From Orthonyx spaldingii (Eukaryota > Chordata > Aves > Passeriformes > Orthonychidae): 64,000 bases of DNA. Of this stretch, positions 12,162-23,670 are shown one piece after another. The notes under the pieces were generated by a model. It saw nothing but the letters and a program-made list of their open reading frames with translations, did not search any database and was not told the origin of the DNA. Location: contig VZTJ01002654.1 in the NCBI GenBank assembly GCA_013397795.1, positions 64,666-128,665 on the forward strand, read 5' to 3'. A program made the position numbers and the translations under genes. Every line of letters starts with the position of its first letter. The first letter of the stretch is position 1.

Positions 12162-15100
12162 TGAGAGTATTGGTGTCTTTAATCAGACACGAATCTTTCT
12201 CTAGGAAAAGCCATTTCACGGTTGAGGACATTTCACAACAAGATCTAAACAAGGAAATCACTTAATTGATGATACAAGCTGTATATCCAGCAAAGAATTG
12301 TGTCTCAGGAGATACCAATACTTTCTGTATCTGAACCAGTAACCTAACAACTTGCTGTTGGGTTAGAGGAAAGTTATGCCAAACCTCCGTGGAAGCACAG
12401 TCTCTGCCCATCACTCAGAGCCGCAGCACAGCCTTGGACGCTGCTGCTGGGAGCCCAAAGCTTCATTAGCTGTTCCCATAAATCCAGCCCCTCAACTCTG
12501 GCACTGCAAATAAAATAATGACAGCAAAAGTAAAATAAAAATTGCCCCATTACTTCAGTTTTCTGTAGGGCAGGTAAACAAAGCTTTACAGTTTGTCAGA
12601 AGCATCGTAAAGTCCTCTTCAACCCATCTGGGAGTGCCACTTCCTAAATCACCAGCTGAGGTTGCTCTGCCAGCCTTCACTCAGCCACATCACGCTGCTC
12701 TGTGTCCTGTGGCCAGAGCTGTGTGTTCCACAGAGGGGACAGGATCACACGCTCCAAGATTTACAGCCAGAGAGGTTGGGTCAGAGGCTTCGATGTGCCC
12801 ATTTGGAGTGTGAGTGCACGGCTTCTTCCTCTCGTTATTGTACAAATAAGGGGAAGAAATCCTGCTTCTGCTCTGTTATGTTTGAAAGGGGATTGGTTGG
12901 TAATCTTTGGCTTTTCCAATGCAATATTCCTGGTATTTCCTGATGATGAAATCAAGTCCAGCACAGTGAGCTCAGCGTTACCTGTTCCAGTAGCCCTAAC
13001 GCAGAGGTGCTCCTGCATACGCTCGCCCCAGCTGCCTGAGCCCCTACACTGGCCTTAAAAGAGATTCCAAGTATTCCTATGAGGACTTTCTGCTTTTTTC
13101 TTCTTTTTATACCCATGGCTATGAATCCCCCCCCACCCACCTACTGCTTTTGCACAGATCCTTAGACATGCCCACAAGCACCAACAGGCTCAGCTCCCTG
13201 CATCCTCCAGCTTCGTCTCTGGTTATGACTGAGCACTGAGTTTACACTCCTGGAACAGTTTTCCCTCTCTGCTCCCTCCAGGAGGGGAGGCTGTGGGCAG
13301 CAGAGCAGAGGCAGAGTGGCCTGTGGGATGGGATAGGAGGAGGATGGGGACCTGGGGACAGAGTTGAGCTGAGGGCGCTGCTGCAGGGCTGCTTCCTACA
13401 GGTGGTTGATGTGGAGCAGATCTGTTGGCATGCAGAGGAATGTTGTTGCCTCAGGTTGTCTCTTAACTACTTTCAATTCTTAATCTCCTCCTGGTCTCAG
13501 GCAATATTTGGAGCCTATTACAACAAATCAAAGAGTAAGATCACCCTGCTCATCCTCCCTGCCCTTGGGTATGGCCAGACCAGAGCTGACCAAGCTCCTT
13601 CCCAAACGTGCCTGTGTTGCTCACCAGGAACCCATTTTCCACCATTTTCGGTGAGGATCAGCCAGCCACACCCCAGCCACTCTGGAGGTTCCTGCACCCA
13701 CCCCACGGTGCCGTGCACAAGGCACTGGGGCTCTTCCCTCTGCTCCATGAACCAAGCCCCACAGACCCCTGCACAGGGGATCCTCCAGCCATGAGCAAGC
13801 TGTGGGACCAACATCAGCCCTCCTCGGGCAGGGAAATAAAAATCTTTTCTTCAGTCTTCCAGGACAAATCACAGCGGTATTCTGACTTGCTGTACAGTAG
13901 CAATGGCTTTTTGCCCTCACTTTTTATTGATTGTAAAGATTCATATTAAATGTAATAGTTGCAATAATTCACCAATAGCCTATTAATCTTATATACAAAA
14001 ATCTGCAAATAAAATATAAATGTAGGGTTTTGCTGTTATTATTTCTATGTGAAAGACTCTGTCATATTCTTTCCATAGATTACATAGACTATTCCACATT
14101 TTCTCTTCTTCTTAATAGCTATGTCATGCAATAAGCCATGCAGCATTGTTTGCTCACTTACATGTTTTGCCATCACTTATTAAATCAGCATTTCTTAGAA
14201 ATGCTTTTTCATACTTTATAACCTCATCCATGCAGCCTTACCTTTAAACAAAGTACAAGCCAGAGGTAAAACATACGTGATCTTCAACTTTACAAGGAGA
14301 TTAAACCCTGTGGCTATTTTTTAACCTTTTAGTTTTATGCTGTGCTCTTTTTCACCATAAACACTTGCTCAAGCACTGTAGTAATGGGCCCATCTCTGGA
14401 GAGACAGGAGAAGGATTGCCCTGAGCTACACGTAGCCTTGCAGGAGGAGATGGGATTTTAAGCCCCAAGGACTGAAGGCATTTTTACTCCACGTTACAGA
14501 GGGAGAGATACAGTGCTCTGCCATGGCCTCTGACATTCAGAGATATGCCAGGCACACAGCACAGTTACACACCGAAATGCACTTTATCAGCCAGTTTCCA
14601 TAGTCTAATATTCTATCAACCCTCAAAGATCCCCACTTAAATTTATTAAAAGCCTCTTCCCTATTAAAGCAAGAGGAAGAACAAGGGTAGGAATCAGTAA
14701 ACGAAGGGCAATGTGACAAATTTCCAATGAAGTCTCTGGCTCTGGTGTCCCCACAGCACGAGGAGCTCCCATGAGGAGCTGCAGGGCCATGCAGGAACCA
14801 GCCACCAGTGCAGCACTGGGGGGTTGGGGAGCTGGAGAGCAGACAGAGGTGGATGGACAGACTGAGCTGGACAGAGGGCCTCCTCCCCGGTCTGTCAGCA
14901 CCTGTGGGGATGCTCGTGGGACGTGTCAGACCCCCAGGACAAGGTTGGGAGGGAACCCTGGGTGACCCAGCACAGGCAACCCAGGTGGGGAGGAGACCCC
15001 AGGAGCCCCCTGGGAATGGCCTGACTGGCCCTGCCTCAGAGCAGGACAACCACTGGCAGCACTGACACGGGGACGTGGCACAGCATGGGGATGGTCCCTT

Positions 15101-16054
15101 GTGCCTTCTCGAAGCCACCCTGGGGGAAGTTCCCATAGCCCAGGACCCGGCTCAGCAGACATGGCAGCCCTGCCTGGGAGGCATCAGGGGTTCTCTGCTC
15201 CAACAGCAGGCACAGGTGAACTTGTGTCCCTCACGTCACCTCCTGTGTTGCTGTGTTGTGGTCTGGGTGTGCTCTCAGCCCCAGTGACTGTGTCCCCAGC
15301 TCCCGAAGCAAGCTGCCTGTCTGGAGCACATGCAGAGACACACCAGTGTCACCCTCCCTCGGGGTGCCGGTGTGTGCTCCCTCCATTCCTGCATCAATAT
15401 CCTCAGAGGAGATACTGGGATGCTTATGGAGAGGTTCAGGGGGTTCTGGGCATGCTGATGTGAAGTTTTTTTGCCACAAAAATTTTCTGAGCTGTTTCTC
15501 AGTTTCTGAAGTTCAGTCGGAAAGGATAATGTATTTGGTATTAATTTTAGAAGATGAAACAGGAGAGGAGTGGCAGAGGTTCTGCTCCCTGGGATCTCCC
15601 TGCAGCTCACCCTGCAGAGCCGTGGCCTGCAGGCAGCAGCCCTGAGTGGTGAGGTCGATCTCCTGCCCAACTCCACCGTCACATCCAACATTAATCATCC
15701 GCCTCCCAAACAACCACGGCTGTCCTGTGCATTTGCCTCCTCAGGGCAATGGATTTCTATACCAGGGTACTGCTGCACTGGAGCCCACGGGGCACAGGAC
15801 CCAGGGCCCTGGCTGCAAGGGCGATGGATTTTTCCGTTCGTTGGGAGTCCATGTGATAATTGGGATCCCCGAGGCTGCGGTGTCAGTGTGAAAGGACTGT
15901 GTGACCTTCACGTGGCCATGTCAGTCTGGACAGACACTGAGCCAGGAGCAGCTTTTGAGATTTCCTCCATGTGTTGGTTGTACAGAGCTGCCCTGTGTGG
16001 TCTGTCTGCCCCAAAGGCAGAGACCAGGGAGGGATCTGATTGACATCTTGGGAA
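12162..16054. other. Non-coding; AT-rich block at 13.9-14.35 kb
   Basis: No transposon or gene is recognised. Positions 13900-14350 are AT-rich with many ATTA/TATTAAT words and could be regulatory. Positions 14750-15650 are GC-rich with overlapping incidental frames. A run of nine C's lies near 13130. Confidence 0.5.
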
Positions 16055-16110
16055 ATCATAGAATCCAAGAATGGTTTGGGTTGGAAGGAACCTTCAAGAC
16101 CACCTCATTC
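16055..16110 (-). mobile_element. CR1 LINE, 3' terminal part (split by an LTR)
   Basis: On the minus strand this is the CR1 3' tip (plus-strand reading: atcatagaatcc, then 'aatggtttgggttggaagg', then a degraded 'ccttcaagaccacctcattc'). The CR1 breaks off at 16110 and resumes at 16579 in the same register. The two parts are therefore one insertion interrupted by the solo LTR between them. Confidence 0.9.
16107..16110. repeat. Target-site duplication, left copy (ATTC)
   Basis: ATTC directly precedes the LTR terminus TGATGCC. The same four bases follow the other terminus at 16579-16582. Confidence 0.8.
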
Positions 16111-16578
16111 TGATGCCTTTTTTTCCTGGTTTCAGGAATGAACACTAGACACAGTTGGAGGTTAGAGGTTCAAGGGTCATTTACCTCAGTATATTAATAG
16201 GATCCTGTTCTGATACATCACGTCATGAAGCCCACCATGCATGCATGCTCTTCCCCTTTCTCTTCTTCTCCTTCTCTTCTTCTCTTCTGTATCTTCTTCT
16301 TCTTCTGTTGTATTCTCTATATTTCTCCACCCCACTCATGCACACAACCTATAGACCTAATCTCCCGGGGGGCCAATAAGTTTACAGAACATGTTCTACT
16401 GAGAGGAGCCATGGCTCTTCAAGATAGTAGGATGTTTGGTCTCCTAGCTCTACAGGACCTTGGAGCTATGCTGAGTTATCAGACTTAGAGAAGTACAAGT
16501 ATGCATGCTAATACTTGTGGATACACAGAACTGTGTAAAAGGTATAAAAAGAAATAGCAAAAAATCATTTTGGCATCA
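16111..16578. mobile_element. Solo LTR (468 bp) nested in a CR1
   Basis: The insert starts TGATGCC and ends GGCATCA, so it has the TG...CA ends of a retroviral LTR and 7-bp perfect terminal inverted repeats. It is flanked by ATTC on both sides. Deleting it together with one ATTC restores an uninterrupted CR1 sequence. Inside are a long pyrimidine tract (about 16243-16330), an ATGCATGCATGC run at 16232 and a TATAAAAAG word near its right end (about 16541). I do not see internal retroviral sequence, so this is a solo LTR left by recombination between two LTRs. Orientation is not clear, because neither strand shows a convincing TATA/AATAAA pair in LTR order. A 4-bp duplication fits gammaretrovirus-like (class I) elements best. 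Confidence 0.85.
16243..16330 (+). repeat. Pyrimidine tract (TTC/TCT-rich)
   Basis: A run of almost only C and T with repeated CTTCTT and CTTCTTCTT words lies inside the solo LTR. On the other strand it is a polypurine GAA/GAAGAA tract. Confidence 0.8.
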
Positions 16579-16905
16579 ATTCCACCCCTGTCATGGGCAG
16601 GGACACCTTCCACTATCCCAGGGTGCTCCAAGCCCCATCCAACCTGGCCTTGGACATTCCCAGTGAGGGGGCAGCCACAGCTTCTCTGGGCACCCTGTGC
16701 CAGGACCTCACAGCCAAGAATTCTTTCCCAATATCCCACCTAACCCTGCCCTCTGGTTCTGGGACGTCATTCCCTCCGGTCCTGTCCCTCCTGGCCCTTG
16801 TCCAAAGTCTCTCTCCAGTTCTCTTGGAATCCCTTTAGGCACTGGGAGGGGCTCTCAGGTCTCCCCAGAGACTTTCATTCAAAGTGCTTCAATATGCTCA
16901 ACTCT
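16579..16905 (-). mobile_element. CR1 LINE, internal part resuming after the LTR
   Basis: Minus-strand CR1 continues from the second ATTC with 'ccacccctgtcatgggcagg', 'ccaagccccatccaacctgg', the 'gcagccacagcttctctggg' block and 'aatatcccacctaaccctgc'. It fades out at a 'ctcaggtctccccagagac' segment. Together with 16055-16110 it forms a CR1 copy of about 380 bp. Confidence 0.9.
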
Positions 16906-17545
16906 TTATCACTGCCTACCTGTTTGGTATTCATTTCAGAAATCGTCCTAATAATTGTGCAAGCAAATTATAAATATACCTAACATTTCAGTAAAAACAT
17001 TAATGAGAGGGAATACCCTAATTTATTTTTAATTTGTCACTAAATCACATTACCCTGAACTGCACATGTGTAGAGGAAGCCTCAGTAAAAGCAAGAGTAC
17101 AGGGGTTTTACCCAGTGTTGACTCTAACTTTTGCTTTTACAGTTTGTAGTAAATACAAACAGCCCACTAAGGATAAATAAAAATACCACCTGCAATGGAG
17201 TAAGTTTTGGTTTTCAATATGAAGGTCTTAAATATCAATTTATTCTCCCATCTTCTGGGTAATTTTTCACTGTTAGTTGCCTTTAAAACACAGAAGGAAA
17301 AGGCATTTTAAACAGTAAATCATCATTCTTACCTTTGCAATGAGGGGTGTGTGTACTTGGAGGCAGGCAGTGAGTATTGCTGTCACATTGCTTCTCCAAA
17401 CAGGAGGATTTACTTCCGGCAGGATCCCAGTGTAGGTTTGGTTGTTGCAGACAGATTGGCGGTGGGGACAGTGGCAATGAGCTCACACTGGCTGGACATT
17501 TCAGGGCTGATGGAGGGAGGGAGGCAGGGACAGCCCGGGCAGGGT
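16906..17545. other. Non-coding AT-rich sequence
   Basis: Positions 16950-17290 are AT-rich with AATAAA-like words and no consistent transcript features. No gene or element is recognised. Confidence 0.5.
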
Positions 17546-17815
17546 CATGGAAATAGGCATGGGCTGAAAGAGGGCACGGTTAGATGGGATACTGGGAAGA
17601 AATCCTTCCCTGTGAGGGTGGGCAGGCCCTGGCACAGGGTGCCCAGGGAAGCTGTGGCTGCCCCTGGATCCCTGGCAGTGCCCAAGGCCAGGCTGCACAT
17701 TGGGGCTTGGAGCAGCCTGGGACAGTGGCAGGTGTCCCTGCCATGGCAGGGGTGGAACAAGATGAGATTTAAGGTCCCTTCCCAGCCAAAGCAGTCTGTG
17801 ACTCTGTGGGCAGGG
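17546..17815 (+). mobile_element. CR1 LINE, 5'-truncated
   Basis: A well-preserved CR1 3' portion in plus orientation. Its order is 'gatgggatactgggaagaaa', 'tccttccctgtgagggtggg', 'caggccctggcacagggtgc', 'gaagctgtggctgcccctgg', 'gtgtccctgccatggcagg', and a final 'gtctgtgactctgtgg' tail. Confidence 0.92.
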
Positions 17816-19086
17816 CTAGGAGAACAGGCAGGGGCACAGGCAGGGCAGTGTCCCGGCCAAGCGGCCACCAGTCAGGGTGTCACAACAGGCAGGTTGAACA
17901 ATAAACAACATTTTTGAGCAGTGTGAGGAAGAGGATGGCTGATTTCAGGAGAGTGAAGTGCTGCAGGGGGTTCAGAGAAGCAAATGCATCATTCCTGCAA
18001 TGGCACTGCATTAATAGGTTAATAATTAATGAATAGGCACTAAGAGGTTTCTGTTCCTGCCCTTTTGGATTTGCATTACTCTGGGATAGCTGGTCACTAG
18101 CTGAGGGTTCACAGGGGTCCTGAGATTGCTTTTAGGGAGACGGAGAAGGGAGGAAGAACTCACACTCTTCTTTTAAGACAGCAGAAGGCTCTAGAAGCCG
18201 CCTGGGTTCTGCAGAAGCTCTCAATGTGCTGCACGGCTCGGATGCAATTAAGGCAGAAATTGGCACAGATCTCCGGGGCTTTCTCCCGCACACCTTCCAG
18301 CAGCCGCGTCCTGGGCACTCGCACTCCTGCTTTAAACATTGCTTTTCTCGTGGCTGGATGGAAGTCACTGCTGCTTTCAATGACATCTGAGTGAAACTTA
18401 CCCTTTTCAGTCCCACTTCGGAATTAGCAGTGAAAAGAAAACCCAGGCAGGGGTGATGAGTGTTCAGGTACTGGCACTGCAGGACTTTCTCCTTCCCAAG
18501 GAGCCTGTGTTTCACCTGCTCCTTCAAACAGGAGAGAACTGACCTTTTTGACAGCTAAAATGGGCAATCAAGGTATTTGTGTTCTTCGACCTTGTGAATC
18601 GTTCAGCACAAAGGATGTTTACAGACACTTTTTTTTATTTAAATCTCCGTTTAAAAGGATTTCTTGAACACATGCTGAAGCTCTTCATTTAGGTTTCTCT
18701 TTCATCTTTTCGGCTCTCCAGGATTTTCTCTAAATCCTCTGGGATTTAATTAGCAGCTGGGAAATTCCAGGAGCCTCCTGCCTCCCTGCACTGCATCCAG
18801 AAGTGACCCGGTGTTGTGCAGCCTCCGTCTCTTCCGAATAACTCCTGAAGCTCTGTAAGGCAGGCCAGGACTTCAAATGAATATTACAGCCTGATTTTCC
18901 TCAACTTGTCAGGCTCAGGTGGAAATCCTACACACCAGGAACTGGCACCTACATCTGCTTAGTCAGATGGGCCTGTAGTGACAGATTTGGAAGCAATATT
19001 TACCTGCACAGATATAAACACTGAAATAAATACTAATTTTTGTCTTTATTTAGGTAGAGTGCTTAGAGACATTCTTGTCAAAACAT
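17816..19086. other. Non-coding; mildly CpG-enriched patch at 18.13-18.40 kb
   Basis: The patch at 18180-18400 has several CpGs and, on the minus strand, a good splice-donor-like AAAAGG|GTAAGT at about 18401. A 131-codon minus frame covers it, but no protein family is recognisable. The rest shows nothing definite. Confidence 0.4.
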
Positions 19087-19317
19087 TTTATTTCTTGAAG
19101 ATCTTTTCTGCTAATTCATAGCAAGATTCAGGTAAAGCCAACACAACTGAAGTGTTTTTGCTGTTTGATAAGTTTGTAATTAAAACCTGAACCTCCTCTG
19201 TTCCTTCACTGAATTGCCAAGAGTGTGATTTAGAGCATGAAACCATCTCGGGTGTGTGCAGGAGCACAGCCGGATGCTTGAACGTAGTTGGACTGTCAAA
19301 CTTCACATCAGCAAACA
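19087..19317 (-). other. Unassigned 76-codon open frame ending in a poly(A)-signal-like stop
   Basis: A minus-strand frame of about 76 codons lies in AT-moderate DNA. Upstream it is bounded by TTTAG, which could act as a splice acceptor, and an in-frame stop lies just beyond. The first ATG is about 23 codons in. Its TAA stop overlaps an AATAAA (complement of 19087-19092). The amino-acid mix is balanced, unlike the Pro/Cys/Trp-rich shadows elsewhere, but I recognise no domain. It could be a terminal exon, or a chance frame next to a chance hexamer. Confidence 0.2.
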
Positions 19318-20069
19318 CTAAAGGTCACTTGCACATCTGGAACCGGCAGCCAGAGGTGAGGCTGCTCTGCAAACTGCACAGCTGTGTACAGCCGAGGGGA
19401 CCAGAGGCTGTTGTGAGCACATTAACAAAGGCACATCCACACTTCATTAAGCCATGAATACTATAGGTGGAAAAGACCTTCTTAATCTCCGTGGAACAAG
19501 CCTAATTAAGTTCAGATTTCTATTAGATCACAGCGATAGCTACCACGGAATTGGGAAAAGCAATTAACTCCTTCAAAGTTCAAATCTGGTCGAGTTCCAT
19601 CGACAAAGGTAGCGTTAAACAAATGTTAAGGCTGTGCAGTGGGTGAAGCAGCTGAGGTCAAACCCATCCACACTCCAGCAGCACAAAATCTGGCTGCTCC
19701 CCAGCCTGTGTTTCCCAGACAGATTTGAAATATTTCATTGTCCCTCAGCTAAAGATATGGATCGGGTGTGCGATGGCTCATGGGGCTCCTTGAGCGTCAG
19801 GTGGTCTCTCTCTGGTAAACTCATGTCAGATTTGGCAAAAATACAGTAACATCTCTCACAAAAATTATCATCAGTTTTTATAATCGTTTGAGGTGACATT
19901 TGTCTAAAACCAACCAGTGTTGCATCTAGCACGGAAGAAGATATACAAATATATATAATGTAACGTGCAGAGGGCTCTGTAAGAGCTGACTTGAGATCTC
20001 GCTGTGGATGTCTGGCACACGGTGAGAGGAAGGGAAGTGTATCATTATTGCAACACAGACCACACCAGA

Positions 20070-20215
20070 GGGCCCAGATCATTATAGACTTGTCAGTCCA
20101 ACATCAAGGAAATGGAACAGAGCAGGTGCTATGGAAGTTAATCAAGAGACAGCTACAAGAATAAGATTCAGTCAGGGCTGGTTTGACAGAATAATTACCT
20201 TCTTTTTGGGCATGA
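20070..20215 (+). mobile_element. Old CR1-like LINE fragment (reverse-transcriptase region)
   Basis: The plus strand reads 'gatcattatagacttgtcag' and then 'tccaacatcaaggaaatgg'. Further on comes 'attcagtcagggctggtttg acag'-type wording. This order corresponds to the part of LINE ORF2 that encodes the NYRP(I/V)S...-type segment of the reverse transcriptase, followed by the segment around the conserved HGF motif. Indels break the frame. It is internal rather than 3'-terminal, unlike the other CR1 pieces here, and very degraded, so the call is tentative. Confidence 0.4.
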
Positions 20216-20456
20216 TTCCAATTTTAAAAGTCTCACAGGGTACTCAAGGAAACTTCAGCAGCACCGACTAGCCAGACCAGCATCCCAGAGGGGTGTGGGA
20301 GCCTGGGGAAGCTCTGCAGGAACAGGAATCCTGGAAGAGCCATAAAACAGTGTGAAAGGCACATCCTGGTAGAACTGCTGCTGGGAGAGAGAAGGGGAGA
20401 TGGGATAGTCAGGGGACACCTCCCAAGGAAACCAAAATGTGGGGAAAGGGGAATTT
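20216..20456. other. Non-coding sequence
   Basis: No gene is recognised. It lies between the old LINE relic and a CR1 3' end and might be further decayed LINE sequence. Confidence 0.4.
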
Positions 20457-20622
20457 TCATAGAACCACAGAATCCCAGAGTGGTTTGGGTTGGAGGGGAC
20501 CTTAAAGCTCATCTCTTTCCACCCCCTACCCTGGGCAGGGACACCTTCCACTAGAGCAGGTTTCTCTAAGCCCCATCCAGCCTGGCCTTGAGCACTTCCA
20601 GGGGTGGGGAATCCACAGCTGT
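20457..20622 (-). mobile_element. CR1 LINE, 5'-truncated 3' end
   Basis: Minus-strand CR1 3' end. Plus-strand reading: 'catagaaccacagaatccca', 'gtggtttgggttggagggga', 'ccttaaagctcatctc', 'ctgggcagggacaccttcc', then a degraded 'ccccatccagcctggccttg'. It stops soon after 'ggggtggggaatccacagc'. Confidence 0.9.
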
Positions 20623-22033
20623 TGGTGTGGAGGGCCCAGGGAGGTCGGCCTGGCTGCCGTGGAAGCTGTGGCACTGCTGCCAAGGGGTGGAACAGGCTTC
20701 TGCTCTGCAGGAGTCATTAAGAACCTGACAGCCTTAACACGGGCCAGGGAATTCTGGAATCAGGATAGGATTGATTTTTCTGGTTTTGCTGCTGTTCAGC
20801 AGTTCTCTAACTCGGCCAGGACTGTGCTGAAGGACCTCTTGGGGCCTCTGTTGGGACGGAAGTATCACCAGTCCCTTCTGGCTCTGTAATGTGTAAATCC
20901 CTTAATCTGTGGATAAAGCCCGGGCAGTGAATCTGAGCAGCTACAAGCCAAGGAGAAACCAAATTATTGTGCTTTAATTGAGAATGAGGAAAAGCATGGT
21001 TATTAGGAGACTTAATCCTGACTTTGGGAAGAGCAATAGAGAGTGTCAAGATGAGACAACTGCTCTCCCAAAACAGACCGTTTGCAGATGGCTACACACA
21101 GGGGATGAGGGACACACCACAAAGAGAACCACCGGCACCTCTCTGAACCAAATCCAGTTCCTGTCTGTGGGAAATGAGGAGGAGAGGCTCTGGATTAATG
21201 ACAATGGTTTCTAATGAATCAAGGCGATCACACAGCTACCTTTACATGAGGGAAGGGAGCAAAGGGACCAGCACAGGCTGAGTAGCTCATTTGGACTCTG
21301 CTCACTCTCTGCTTGCACCTGAAGGCTCCTGGGAACACCTGTTTGCTGAGAACAGCAGCAAAAATCCTACCCTTGGTGAGGTCTCCAATAACCCACTGTG
21401 CTTGAGGAGGTGGCTGGTGAGGGGCCAGGGACCAGCTCATCCCTGCCCAGTGTGGGGGCACCATTAGAGCCATCCCCAGAAGGGACACAAGGGGCTCCTG
21501 AGCCTCAGCTGTAAGTGACAAGCCAAAAGCTGTTTTTTTTAAACAGAGGAGAGAGGAACAAGTAAGAAATGAGATTAGAATCAAATGGTTTTGAGTAACT
21601 AAGAAAAAAGTACCTATGTTTAAAAATTATTATTATTAATAATAAGAAGAATATTCATTTTAAAATACACACAGACTGCAATATGCTCTTTACATTTTGT
21701 GCCAGTGGCAGATGTGTTAAGCACCCAGAGTGTTTCAGGCCCTTCTTGCCCCATGAAGGGCTTGCCTGGACAAACTGTGATCATACAGAGCCAAGAGAGT
21801 GCAGTACAGCCCATGGCCTGGTGATCCTGGCTGGGAGGAGACATCAGCAGCCAACAGCCCAAGGAAATGTCCTCCACCTCTCACACACACCTGTATTTTC
21901 CTAGCTGACCTCACACTGCAAAGCTCCTGGCACAGCCCCTGTTCCTTTGTGTTCTGCAGCAGAGCTGGCAGTGAGTCAGCCGAGGGCACTGGAGGCCAAG
22001 TGCTCATCCGAGGGTGTCCAGTGCATCTGCCGC
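20623..22033. other. Non-coding unique sequence
   Basis: I see no gene or recognisable element. A short ATT/TTA-rich run lies at 21625-21650. Confidence 0.5.
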
Positions 22034-22244
22034 GCACAGTCCCGGGCAGCACAGCCCAGCCCTAAGCCATTCACAGTGAGCAGGGCACAGTCCCGGGCAG
22101 CACAGCCCAGCCCTAAGCCATTCACAGTGAGCAGGGCACAGTCCCGGGCAGCACAGCCCATCCCTGAGCCATCCTGCTCCCCATGAACAGGGCACAGTCT
22201 GGGCAGCACAGCCCGTCCCTGAGCCATCCTGCTCCCCACGGCGA
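22034..22244 (+). repeat. Minisatellite, 51-bp and 56-bp units (4 copies)
   Basis: Copies start with GCACAGTC(CC)GGGCAGCACAG at 22034, 22085, 22136 and 22192. The first two intervals are exactly 51 bp and nearly identical. The third is 56 bp, and the last two copies share a different 3' half ending in gccatcctgctcccca. The array therefore mixes two related unit types. Because 51 is a multiple of 3, the array yields a 17-residue periodic translation in every frame, which explains long stop-free frames on the minus strand. Confidence 0.93.
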
Positions 22245-23593
22245 GCACATCCATCTGCTCCGTGTGCAGCAGCTGCCACTCCTGCCCCAGCCAGGGACTC
22301 CAACACGGCCACAGGCACGCGCTGGGCAGGCTGCCCATCCAGCTTCCTTGGGTTGGAAACACACCATATGGATCCTGAGGAGTCTGGGTCTGTCTTCCAA
22401 AGCGTCCACTTACGGTTTCACACATCATCAGAGTTTGGTATTCTGAGATTATTCCACTGGGAAAAGCAGAATCTGTTCCTTTCAAAATAAGTACTGGGGT
22501 TAGAAGTTGGATGTAGGAGGTCTTTTGGTGGTCTGGGAAGGGATATTTTGGGAAGTGAAAATTCCTGGCAACAAAGTATTTTCCAAGAAAAAGTACTTTG
22601 TTTTCATGACATGCTTTTTTCTTCCGTTCCCAAACAACTCTTCCCTGCTCCAAAGCTCCATAGGGCAAAGCCAATGGTGAGGGCTCAGCTTGGCTCACGG
22701 CCCAGGTTTGGACAGGAGTCTCCCGTATCCCAGCCAAGCACTGCCCAGGGGATGCAGCTGTCCCAGACTGTTGGCTGTTGAGTGGGCTTTTTTCAGCATA
22801 TGACTGGAAGCTCTGGACTTTGTTCTACAAGAAGGGAAAGCAAACACCTCCCATCCCTGCCCCAGGAAGAAAACAAGCAGTGCTGCACTTTGCTTTCCAG
22901 CAGGGCTGAGCAGAAACTCAGGAGAAATGCGAGTGCAGCATGGGAAGCGTCGAGACAGAAAATCTCCTTTCCTTCCTCCCCCATCCCCACAGCAGGAAAT
23001 CTCATCCTCACCATGCTCCCTGATGTGGGTGCAGGATGGCAGGACCCTCAAAGGCACGGCTTTATGGTTGTGTACAGGACACTGATCTCCCAATTCCCAG
23101 TGTTAAGGCAATCCTCTGGAATTACAATGTGAGGTCAGAAGTTTTCTGCTTGGATCTTTTACTTACTTAATGGAAAATGCTTTCCACTGGGAGTGACCTG
23201 TCAGCCTCCTGTCCTGTAGCACAGAAGGATGAATGCTGGGTTATGCTCTAAACTTGTTACCAGCGAGGGTCCTGAAAGGGGTTTGTGCCAGTATTAACCA
23301 CACCAGAGCTCTGGGCAAGGAACTCATCAGGCAGCTGGGGGGCACTGGGGCAGTGCTGTGCCCAGTCCCCTCCTCCATGCCCACTCCCTTCCCTCCCCGT
23401 CCCAGGACACATAAGCCTCTCTGCAGAGCAGGATTTATTTCTGGCACAGTAATCAAGACACCTGTTAATCACATCTAAGTACCACAATTAAGACCTGACG
23501 TGATAAACAGCAGGTATGGCAGGAGCCCAGTTCTCAGGTTTGTTTATTTTGCTTGAGGTGTGGATGCCTGCTTCACTTTTTGTTCATTTTCAT
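22245..23593. other. Non-coding unique sequence
   Basis: No gene or element is recognised. Open frames up to about 130 codons overlap others on the opposite strand. Confidence 0.5.
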
Positions 23594-23670
23594 AGGATCA
23601 CAAAACCACAGAATATGCTCAGTTGGATGGACCCACAAGGATCATCCAGTTCCCCCAGGACAGTTTATGC
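23594..23670 (-). mobile_element. CR1 LINE 3' tip
   Basis: The plus strand reads 'aggatcacaaaaccacagaa', then 'cagttggatggacccacaag', then 'gatcatccagttcccc'. This is the reverse of the CR1 subfamily tail with a GATCCTTGTGGGTC block, like the copy at 1510-1742. Further similarity to about 23760 is possible but too weak to claim. Confidence 0.75.

Noticed and set aside
16111..16578. Reading the insert as a DNA transposon
   Set aside because: The 7-bp inverted ends carry the TG...CA of LTRs, and 4 bp of ATTC does not fit TA, TTAA or 8-bp target duplications of common DNA transposons.
21976..22737. 253-codon minus frame with a 17-residue repeat
   Set aside because: The periodicity is the 51-bp minisatellite. 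The remainder has no protein-like character and other frames are open too.
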